NCBI RefSeq assembly: GCF_010882175.1
Contig: NZ_WKLH01000001.1
Coordinates: 1,133,464-1,197,463, forward strand
Reading direction: 5' to 3'
Source of the DNA: Mangrovibacterium lignilyticum
GTDB taxonomy: Bacteria > Bacteroidota > Bacteroidia > Bacteroidales > Prolixibacteraceae
Length of the DNA: 64,000 nt
Below the pieces are notes generated by a model. It ran no database searches, was not told the DNA's origin, and saw nothing but the letters and a program-made list of their open reading frames with translations. Numbering within the stretch: the stretch's first letter is position 1; each line of letters starts with the position of its first letter. This document shows, in pieces, positions 52,191-59,770 of the stretch. The position numbers and the translations under genes were made by a program.

Positions 52191-53567
52191 CTAGAACATT
52201 GGATCCCAAGGTGGAAGCATTTCTGATTTCTCACCATAAATATCCAACACTTTTTGACTGATAAATTTCTTGTTAACGACGATGCGGAACATGTATTCAT
52301 TGAACCATTCGTCGGTAAAGGTCAGGTATCCTTTTTCTCCCGCTTCGGCTCCCCAACTGTTTTCGAATTGCCATTTGACCGGCCTTTCATTTTGATCAAC
52401 CTCAACAGCAATCAATGCCATTCCGTGGCTCGAACCACTTTCTTTCGTCTGAATGCGTTGAGCTTTATTCATTGTAAACGGCACATCATACACTGCTTCA
52501 TAGTCGAAATTATCAACATCTAAAACGCCAAAGTCGCGGCGCAACTGTTTGCCCACATCACACGAAGCATACATCGCCTCGTTATTCTTAATCGACTCGA
52601 TGCAGAATTGCTTGATCACCTCATTCGGCAGGTTCACATAGTGCCAGTTCTCGCCTTCCTGCACATTGCGGTAGTTTTCCACTTCGTAGTGTTTCCAGAA
52701 CGGGCGGGTTGGGTCGTTCATCAACATCACATAGTCGCTCAACTGAATGTCACCCAATACTTCTTTCATGAACGACTGTGGGGTGAAGGTTTTCGCTTCG
52801 GCCAGTTGACCATCTTTATCCTGGTAGCGGTATTGAAATTCAACAGGCGGTTCACCTAAGTTCAATGCCAACATGCGATAGATCACACCCAGCATCTCAA
52901 CTTTCCGACTGTCTATCACGTTGTCACTCTTATCGGCGTTTTTAAGGTCGCGCAGCTCCAGCGCCTGTTCACGCAGCTTGCGTTTCAACAATTTGGTCAT
53001 CCAGGCTGTATTTTCGCTCGAATAGGTTTCTTCCATAGCTTCGCGCGGCACCATGCCGTATTTGTTGGCTAGGTTCACAAAGTTGATCCACTGCCCGCCG
53101 TCGTCAACGGGAGAGCTAAAGTACCAGCGCACTTTCTCGTCGTCGAACCCGCGATCGGCTGTCGCTACAACATTATTCAGGAAGAGATTGGATTTCTCGA
53201 ACAAATCCCAGAAATAAAGGTAGTTCTGCGAGAACTCGAACGCTTTGGTACTGAAATGTTGCATCGCCATCGGACGAAACACATTAAGCGAGGTAAATAA
53301 CCAGCAACGCCCTGAACTTTTTTGGTTCGTAATACCGGATACATCAACCTTATAAGTAAAATAATGATCGGTTGTACCTTCATTCTCGCGACTCCACGCC
53401 AATTTGGTAATCGGGTTCGCAGAAAGCGCATTTTGCATTCCAACGGTGTAATTGTCCTTCACAAAACCGGACCGAATCTTCTCCAAATCCTGCTGATCAA
53501 CGCTTTGTGCCATCCCCCAAAAGGGCAAAGCCAAGCCGGCAAGCATAAGCCATTGCTTCATTTTCAT
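52191..53567 (-). CDS. C1B (bleomycin hydrolase/PepC-like) cysteine peptidase, secreted
   Basis: The product has 458 residues. The papain-type catalytic set is present: Gln and Cys in ITNQKSSGRCWLFTSLN (about 79-95), His in KESGSSHGMALIAVEVD and Asn in WQFENSWGAEAGEKG. C1B enzymes are aminopeptidases, usually cytoplasmic, but this one begins with a clear signal peptide (WLMLAGLALPFWGMAQ), as in other Bacteroidota, so it acts in the periplasm or outside. It is transcribed alone. Confidence 0.93.
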   Translation of the reverse strand: MKMKQWLMLAGLALPFWGMAQSVDQQDLEKIRSGFVKDNYTVGMQNALSANPITKLAWSRENEGTTDHYFTYKVDVSGITNQKSSGRCWLFTSLNVFRPMAMQHFSTKAFEFSQNYLYFWDLFEKSNLFLNNVVATADRGFDDEKVRWYFSSPVDDGGQWINFVNLANKYGMVPREAMEETYSSENTAWMTKLLKRKLREQALELRDLKNADKSDNVIDSRKVEMLGVIYRMLALNLGEPPVEFQYRYQDKDGQLAEAKTFTPQSFMKEVLGDIQLSDYVMLMNDPTRPFWKHYEVENYRNVQEGENWHYVNLPNEVIKQFCIESIKNNEAMYASCDVGKQLRRDFGVLDVDNFDYEAVYDVPFTMNKAQRIQTKESGSSHGMALIAVEVDQNERPVKWQFENSWGAEAGEKGYLTFTDEWFNEYMFRIVVNKKFISQKVLDIYGEKSEMLPPWDPMF

Positions 53568-53902
53568 CTATTTTCAGATTAATTGTTTTCAACTGGCGTC
53601 AAAAATAACAAAACCGATGAATTCGTTACCTGATGAAATTCATATCCATAAAACCAACGTCACTACCACAAATTCAATTAGCCTGAGGATACCTCAGGCT
53701 CGCGCTTATACTTCTGAATTATTTTAAAATCTGAAGTAGAGGGCTACAGCATCGCAGCAAAACGCGGATGATGGCCTATGGCAGCAACGTTCCTCTGCTA
53801 TCCATTCCGGTCCGACAAAATTGATACTGACTGAAACGCCACCGAAGCATCCTCTTGGCCCCACTATTCCTGCTAAAGCCCTGTTTTTATCGGGCTTTTC
53901 AC
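53568..53902. other. gene-free stretch with two hairpins
   Basis: 335 bp without a plausible gene. It holds a perfect 9-bp hairpin AGCCTGAGG-ATA-CCTCAGGCT (53680-53700) and, next to the nitroreductase stop, AAAGCCC/GGGCTTT (53876-53899), which may be a weak terminator. Confidence 0.5.
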
Positions 53903-54505
53903 TTATATGGAATAAATAACCTTATTGAGATCGATTCTGGATTTTGGTTTCAGCGATGGCTGATTAAAGTCGTCCGGATCGCGATACCCCAAAGCAACCG
54001 CAAACAGCGTCCGGTATCCCTCGATGTTCAATATCCGGTCGTATTCCGCCGTGTTGATACCTTCCATTGGGGTTGAATCGACGCCAAGCGAAGCCGCACC
54101 ACTTAAAAAGAATCCCAGCGACAGATAAACCTGGTGCGCCATCCACGCTTTAATTTCCGCTTCGGTACCGGGTTTGATGTTCTTGTTGTAATAGCCAACC
54201 GCCCCTTCGGGCAGGTTCTCGTTGATCTGCTTTTCAAACAAGTCAATGTTGTCAATTACACTGAAAACAACTAGGTGACTGGCATCCTTTACTTTCTCTT
54301 CATTGTGAAACGAACATGGAGCCAACTCTTCTTTCAATTTCGGGTCGCTTACAAAGGTAAAACGCCAGGGCTGGCTGTTAATCGACGAGGGGCTCAAGCG
54401 CAAAATCTCCTTCAACTCCGCAACCAGCTCTGCTGAAATCTGCTTTGTCGGATCGTACTTTTTGGTGGTGTAACGATCCGCTGCCAATGTCCTAAAATCC
54501 GTCAT
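53903..54505 (-). CDS. nitroreductase family NAD(P)H oxidoreductase (NfsB-like)
   Basis: The product has 200 residues. FMN-binding blocks are RYTTKKYDPTKQIS, LRLSPSSINSQPWRFTFVSD and LGVDSTPMEGI with the late GYRDPDDFNQ. It reduces nitroaromatics, quinones or similar acceptors with NAD(P)H through bound FMN in the cytoplasm; the natural substrate is unknown. The frame opens at 54580; the ATG at 54505 (MTDFRTLAADRYTTKKYD) is the family's normal start. Confidence 0.9.
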   Translation of the reverse strand: MTDFRTLAADRYTTKKYDPTKQISAELVAELKEILRLSPSSINSQPWRFTFVSDPKLKEELAPCSFHNEEKVKDASHLVVFSVIDNIDLFEKQINENLPEGAVGYYNKNIKPGTEAEIKAWMAHQVYLSLGFFLSGAASLGVDSTPMEGINTAEYDRILNIEGYRTLFAVALGYRDPDDFNQPSLKPKSRIDLNKVIYSI

Positions 54506-54535
54506 TTCTGTTCTTGTTTTCGTTGCTGGTAAAAC

Positions 54536-54567
54536 TACAAAAAGAAAGCCCGACAACTGCCGGGCTT
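54536..54567 (-). terminator. terminator of the arabinoside operon
   Basis: On the minus strand AAGCCCG pairs with CGGGCTT and is followed by TCTTTTTG. It lies 26 bp after the GH127 stop. Confidence 0.75.
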
Positions 54568-54592
54568 CCCTTGATATCAATTTTATTTAAGA

Positions 54593-56950
54593 TTATTTTT
54601 TCATTAGCCGAACTTCGTAGATTCCGCCGGCAACAGAACTGGACTTCGCTTCAAACTTCACCCGCAATTTGCCCTCCGCCTGATCTAAAACCGACTGCGG
54701 AATTTCGTAATCAACGGTAAAGAATTCAAAGCCCTTGCTGCCATCCAGCGTCACATCGGCCAATTTTTCACCGTTTAGGCTAATGGCAAACGCTCTTCCA
54801 CTATCCAGTCCGAAGTACATGATGCGCAATTTACGGGCTTCTCCGTTTTCATCGTTCAACTGATAACTAAACCAACCGCTTGCATCGCGCCAGTGCTTGC
54901 CTTGATTGACCCCCGAGTTGGTATTTTCAGACTGAATAAAGTGATCGGATTCGGGCTGTTGTTCGCCCGGAAAAACCAAATCGATGGTTGCTTCCGCCAA
55001 GGCTTTCTTCTCCGCTTCTTCCTTCGCCGTTTTATTTTCTAGGGCCTGCAAATCAGCGGCACTCACCACCTGAAAATAAATCATATACCGAGACTCGTGC
55101 AAGCGGAAGAATGGAATCAGCTCCAAATCTTTCCCGTCAGACAAACCACTCAGTGTAAACGTCATTGGCTTTCCGGCAACCGGCTTCACCATCGATGCCA
55201 ATTCTGAAGCATCGCCAACGACCACCGGTATTTCGTTCAAGGGATATTTGGGGCCGGCAGCAATGTGTCCGCCACGGCTGTCGTCGGCATACAAACCGAC
55301 CTGATTCGCGGTATCTGTTTTCGCCGCTAAAACAATTGGTCCGCGAAGAATCGAATAATAATTTTCACCGTCAGGCAATTGCTCAATAGTTGTTTGCATC
55401 GGGAAGTTCAACGCAACTTTGTCGCCTTTCGTCCACGTGCGTTTCAGAGCAACATACTCACCCGGCTTTCCGGCAACCGCCTCATCTTTCCCATTTACCC
55501 GGACTTTCAAAGCTCCGGTTTCCACCCATTTCGGATAACGAATGTACAGGGTGAACTCGCTTTTTTTCTTCGGATTGATGGTCAGCGTGCTGGTCTCCGC
55601 GTCCGGGAATTTGGTTTCCTGTGTGATCTCCATCGCCTTTTCTTCCCAGTTCAGGGTTGAAGGGATAAAGAGATTCACATAAATATCGTCACCGGAATGT
55701 GCATAAATTAGCTCTCCGTATTTCGTGTGATTTTCGAGCCCGGAACCAACGCAACACCAGAAGCTGGTTTGCGGTTGCGAGTACACCCGGTAATGACCGG
55801 GACGCATCGGCGTGAAATAGACAAAGCCTCCGTGATCGGGCTCTTCAGTCGACAAAATATGGTTGTACAAAGCTCGTTCGTAGTAATCCATGTATTTGAC
55901 TTCCGGATCACTCAGGAACAAGTGCTTCGTTAATTTCAGCATGTTGTAGGTGTTGCAGGTTTCCGGTCCCTGCTCGCTCTCAATCATCGAGCTAAAATCA
56001 TCAATCGGATGAAAATGCTCACGAACGCTGTTCCCTCCGATGGAGACCGAGCGCTTGTCAACCACGTTTTCCCAGAAATAGCGCGCAGCATCAGCCCACG
56101 CCTCATCGCCATCAACTTCGGCAACACGTTTATAACCGATAACTTTAGGTATTTGCGTGTTGGCGTGCATCCCAGTCAGGTGATCTTCGTGCTTGATCAA
56201 AGGTTCCAGAATACTTTTTTGCGAGAACTGTTTCGCCAGCTTCACGTATTTCTCATCGCCTGTAATGGCTGCCACATCGGCAAAGACTTCGTTTAGTCCA
56301 CCATGTTCACTACGCAGCATATCCTGAATTTGATCATCCGTCAGGTTTTGCACCAGATGAATCGCCCAATCGGTGAGTTTAATCAGCATCTCTTTGGCTT
56401 CATCACTGCAACCAAAAAGATAGGCATCGCAAAGTCCGGCATAAATTTTATGAATATTATACAGTGGCACCCACTTCTTATTCAGGCTGAAAGATCCGGC
56501 ATCAATCTTGCCTTCTGAAATTTCCTTCCACATGGCCTTTCCCCCCGGAACACCGGAAAGATAACCATCGCCACTGGCATCCTGTGCGCGCTTCAGTTCC
56601 GACAACATATAGTCCATTCGCTTTTTCATGCGCTGATCGCCGGTAGCTGCGTACATCTTGGACAAAGCCGATAAGTAGTGACCACCAATATGACCATCCA
56701 AGCCGGTATTTTCCCAGTTCGTGTAGTTTTTGGCCTTCGGCTGAAGACCGCCTTCTTTGAGGTAAGGCGCTAACAACCGATCCATATCCAAAGCAAGAAT
56801 ATAGTCCATATCGGTCATCATGGCTTTTTTAAAGGGGCTATCGAGCAAACGCACCTCCGACAGCGGGAACGCCTCGGTTGCTTGCCTTTGCTGCCCAACC
56901 GCCAACATCGGCACCAAGCCAATCAGGAAGATTAAATTTCTAAGTTTCAT
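54593..56950 (-). CDS. GH127 beta-L-arabinofuranosidase-like glycoside hydrolase
   Basis: The product has 785 residues. A signal peptide ends VPMLAVGQ. The GH127 (former DUF1680) alpha/alpha barrel spans about 25-620; the zinc ligands are all present: Glu and Cys of PETCNTYN (about 330 and 332) and CysCys of FWCCVGSGLENHTKYGE (about 399 and 400). An extra C-terminal beta domain (about 640-785, KHWRDASGWFSYQLNDENGE) may bind sugar. GH127 enzymes release beta-L-arabinofuranosides by a Cys nucleophile. It is the last gene of the operon, 6 bp after the Tat-type protein gene. Confidence 0.92.
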   Translation of the reverse strand: MKLRNLIFLIGLVPMLAVGQQRQATEAFPLSEVRLLDSPFKKAMMTDMDYILALDMDRLLAPYLKEGGLQPKAKNYTNWENTGLDGHIGGHYLSALSKMYAATGDQRMKKRMDYMLSELKRAQDASGDGYLSGVPGGKAMWKEISEGKIDAGSFSLNKKWVPLYNIHKIYAGLCDAYLFGCSDEAKEMLIKLTDWAIHLVQNLTDDQIQDMLRSEHGGLNEVFADVAAITGDEKYVKLAKQFSQKSILEPLIKHEDHLTGMHANTQIPKVIGYKRVAEVDGDEAWADAARYFWENVVDKRSVSIGGNSVREHFHPIDDFSSMIESEQGPETCNTYNMLKLTKHLFLSDPEVKYMDYYERALYNHILSTEEPDHGGFVYFTPMRPGHYRVYSQPQTSFWCCVGSGLENHTKYGELIYAHSGDDIYVNLFIPSTLNWEEKAMEITQETKFPDAETSTLTINPKKKSEFTLYIRYPKWVETGALKVRVNGKDEAVAGKPGEYVALKRTWTKGDKVALNFPMQTTIEQLPDGENYYSILRGPIVLAAKTDTANQVGLYADDSRGGHIAAGPKYPLNEIPVVVGDASELASMVKPVAGKPMTFTLSGLSDGKDLELIPFFRLHESRYMIYFQVVSAADLQALENKTAKEEAEKKALAEATIDLVFPGEQQPESDHFIQSENTNSGVNQGKHWRDASGWFSYQLNDENGEARKLRIMYFGLDSGRAFAISLNGEKLADVTLDGSKGFEFFTVDYEIPQSVLDQAEGKLRVKFEAKSSSVAGGIYEVRLMKK

Positions 56951-56956
56951 GTCAGG

Positions 56957-57511
56957 TTATAGTTTGATCTGATATTTGCACCGGTCGTTTCCCCGATGAA
57001 TGGAGGAAATTACGTTGGCCTGAACTTGATGCCCTGCTACTTTCGAGAACATCAACTCGGCAAAACCCTCGGAGCAGTAACACAGCACGCCAATGTCCAA
57101 ACCTTGCTGATGGTTGACCATTGGGCACACGCAAAAGTTTTTGTTTTCGTCGGCATGAATGATTCCGCTTTCTTCATCGAAATCGACTTTCCAGTTCCAA
57201 CTGTCTTCCAGAAAATTGATAAACTCTTCCAGTTTACCGGCATAAGGTTGCAAAACCTCATCCATCTTCAGCTGGTCGTAATGCGCACGGGCACAACTTT
57301 TCATGATTTGACGAGATACTTCGCTGTCTGTTTGTTCATCCAGGCTAATCACCAATATTGAGATCCACTCCTGCATCAGCTTCTTTTGAGCATCCCCGGC
57401 AGCAGAATCATTATTGGCTTCAACTTGTTGACCAGCGAGGAAAGAGAAACCGCAGAAACACCCTCCTGCGGCACAGGCTTTTTTTAGGAAATTTCTGCGG
57501 TCTTTATTCAT
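56957..57511 (-). CDS. Tat-type secreted Cys-rich protein (DUF6144-like)
   Basis: The product has 184 residues. The N-terminus MNKDRRNFLKKACAAGGC has a twin-arginine motif (RRNFLKK) and Cys-rich start, followed by FCGFSFLAGQ. The domain continues with NWKVDFDEESGIIHADENKN, then FCVCPMVNHQQGLDIGVLCYCSEGFAELMF and ISSIHRGNDRCKYQIKL. I recall a DUF6144 group with this Cys pattern; the function is unknown, perhaps a bound metal or cofactor, since Tat exports folded proteins. It is embedded between GH43 and GH127 genes in the arabinoside operon. Confidence 0.75.
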   Translation of the reverse strand: MNKDRRNFLKKACAAGGCFCGFSFLAGQQVEANNDSAAGDAQKKLMQEWISILVISLDEQTDSEVSRQIMKSCARAHYDQLKMDEVLQPYAGKLEEFINFLEDSWNWKVDFDEESGIIHADENKNFCVCPMVNHQQGLDIGVLCYCSEGFAELMFSKVAGHQVQANVISSIHRGNDRCKYQIKL

Positions 57512-57532
57512 TTATTTTTGTTTAAGTCTATC

Positions 57533-59722
57533 TTACTTCACCGGATCAATCCCCTTGAAAGTAGGCTTTACTTCCAATATGTGTCCATCGGCATCAAACT
57601 CCAGTTTGTCAATACAAACTTCGCGATGAAAACCGCCGGAACCATTCGGCATATCCACGCCTTTGGGATAAGTAAACCGGTGATACACCAGGTACCACTC
57701 ATCTTTACCCGGCACCTGAATCGCGGAGTTGTGACCTGTTGCAAAAATGCCGGTTTCAGGATCACCTTGCACCACAATGTTGTTTTCCGGGATTGTCAAT
57801 GTTCCCATTGGGGAATCAGTCGTTCCGTAGCGCACTTTATAGTTCGGGCTACGGGTATCATCTTCCGACCACATGAAATAATAAGTACCGTTGCGGTAGA
57901 TCACATAAGTACCCTCGCGGAAAGTTCCGTCGATATTGAATTGCTTCAAGGTTTTCATGTTCAGCGAAATCATGTCGTCATTCAGCTCGGCACCGGCCAT
58001 GTAACCATTTCCCCAGTAAAGGTAGGTTTTGCCTGTTTTCGGATCGGTGAATACATCGGGGTCAATTTCCTGACCGCGATTTACACCCAACGTTTTGAAA
58101 TCAATCAAAGCTTTACCACTATCCGTAAATGGTCCGGTTGGATCATCAGCGACAGCGACACCGATTTTCTGTGCTGCTGTGAAATAGTAGAAATATTTGT
58201 ATTCACCGTTGACTTTCTTTTCGACAATACAGGGCGCCCAGGCATTACGATCAGCCCAGGTTACATCCTTGTGCAAATCAAGGATAGTCCCCTCTTCGGT
58301 CCAATCCACCATATTGTCGGACGAAAACACGTTGAAGTAATAGCCTGACCAGCTGTCGAAACCATCAGTCGTTGGGTAAATGTAATATTTGCCTGTTTTT
58401 TCAGAATACAAGATATCGGGGTCAGCATGGTAACCTTCCAGCACCGGATTGTGGTCTTCGGAAGCAGTCACCGAATAAACCACATCACCTTTTCCTGCAA
58501 TAGTGAAGGTGTAAGCTACCGGTCCGCCGGTGAAATCCTGTGGTCCTTCCGGCTGCACCGAAATTCCCGGCCAACATTTAAATTTCGGATCAAAAGCTGT
58601 CAGGTCAACACCTGTTTTTACCGGCAAATGAATCGTTTTGGCATCTCCTTTCATATCGACATTCAACTTTTTCAGTTCTGGAGAAGTCGCTTCAACCAAC
58701 AAATCATCGAAGCTGCCCCATTGACTCACCAGTCGTTTCAGTTCTTTACCGGTAATTGGCATCACTGTTCCATGACGGGGGTGAAAATTCATCGACACCT
58801 CTTCATCAATCACAGAGAAGTGTTGCAGGTCGGTACTTTTGGTAAACTGGTAGCGACCACTGGTGTACATATCGTACATCAGAATATATTCGTCCGAATT
58901 ATTCAGTTTAAAAATACCACTGCCTTCAACCGGTCTGGTTTGACAATCAACGCGCTTATCACTCACTAATTCGTAGCCTTCAGTCAGCTTGTCTGAAATA
59001 GCCAGTTTGATCCCGGGATCGCCGTCTTCAGCCTTGTGAAACAAGTAATATTTCCCGTTAAACGGAATGATGTCGCCATCGATACAAGCTTTGGTATTAC
59101 TATCAGCAGGCGGGAAGTATAATTGCTTCGGAGCAGCTTCCAAGCCGGTGAAATCTTTGTTGGCATAGGCATAGTAGATAATATCCGGATTGTCGCCCTG
59201 CTTCATCGAGAAGTAAATCATATACTTCCCGGTAGCCTCATCGTAAATGGTTTGCGGTGCCCAAACACGGTGCACATCACCCAATTCATCCGGATAAGTT
59301 TCCGGAATATTGATTACTGAGCTCTCCCAATGAATCAGGTCGGTTGACTTCAACATGATCATGGCAAAATTATTCCAGCCCTGCTCCGGTACATACAAGT
59401 CGGTAGCAACCATATAGAAGGTTTTGCCATCGGCACCACGCAAGATATGCGGATCACGCACTCCTCCGGATGTACTGATTTCTTTTGAATCGACCACCGG
59501 CTGATTGTCATTCAGCGCCCTGTAATTATAACCGTCTAAACTAACGGCAAATCGAATGGCCTCTTCGCCCGGACCATTACCGGTAAAATAAGCAAACAAA
59601 TAAGCAGAAAGCTCATCATCAGCCGAATCCTTAACAGCACAGGAACTTAGCATTGACAGTGCAAGAACCAATACGCTCATCCACTTAAATGAAGATCGTT
59701 GTTTTTGATTGTGTAAACTCAT
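57533..59722 (-). CDS. double-domain GH43 glycoside hydrolase lipoprotein
   Basis: The product has about 729 residues. The signal ends LALSMLSSC (lipobox). The first GH43 five-blade propeller (about 40-330) has its base Asp in GGVRDPHIL and general acid Glu in RPVEGSGIFKL. A beta linker domain follows, then a second propeller (about 430-725) with YHADPDIL, NAWAPCIVEKK and FREGTYVIYRNGTYYF as acid Glu region. Both modules look active. The likely substrates are alpha-L-arabinofuranosides or beta-xylosides; by context arabinan or arabinoxylan side chains. The start could be the ATG at 59743. Confidence 0.9.
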   Translation of the reverse strand: MSLHNQKQRSSFKWMSVLVLALSMLSSCAVKDSADDELSAYLFAYFTGNGPGEEAIRFAVSLDGYNYRALNDNQPVVDSKEISTSGGVRDPHILRGADGKTFYMVATDLYVPEQGWNNFAMIMLKSTDLIHWESSVINIPETYPDELGDVHRVWAPQTIYDEATGKYMIYFSMKQGDNPDIIYYAYANKDFTGLEAAPKQLYFPPADSNTKACIDGDIIPFNGKYYLFHKAEDGDPGIKLAISDKLTEGYELVSDKRVDCQTRPVEGSGIFKLNNSDEYILMYDMYTSGRYQFTKSTDLQHFSVIDEEVSMNFHPRHGTVMPITGKELKRLVSQWGSFDDLLVEATSPELKKLNVDMKGDAKTIHLPVKTGVDLTAFDPKFKCWPGISVQPEGPQDFTGGPVAYTFTIAGKGDVVYSVTASEDHNPVLEGYHADPDILYSEKTGKYYIYPTTDGFDSWSGYYFNVFSSDNMVDWTEEGTILDLHKDVTWADRNAWAPCIVEKKVNGEYKYFYYFTAAQKIGVAVADDPTGPFTDSGKALIDFKTLGVNRGQEIDPDVFTDPKTGKTYLYWGNGYMAGAELNDDMISLNMKTLKQFNIDGTFREGTYVIYRNGTYYFMWSEDDTRSPNYKVRYGTTDSPMGTLTIPENNIVVQGDPETGIFATGHNSAIQVPGKDEWYLVYHRFTYPKGVDMPNGSGGFHREVCIDKLEFDADGHILEVKPTFKGIDPVK

Positions 59723-59770
59723 AGTTTTTCCCTTAGTTCTCATATATAGATGAAGATTGTTTTTGTGTTC

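Noticed and set aside
57518-58348. 276-codon frame antisense to the GH43 gene
   Set aside because: The sense strand has clear GH43 motifs over the same span; the antisense product has no recognisable fold.
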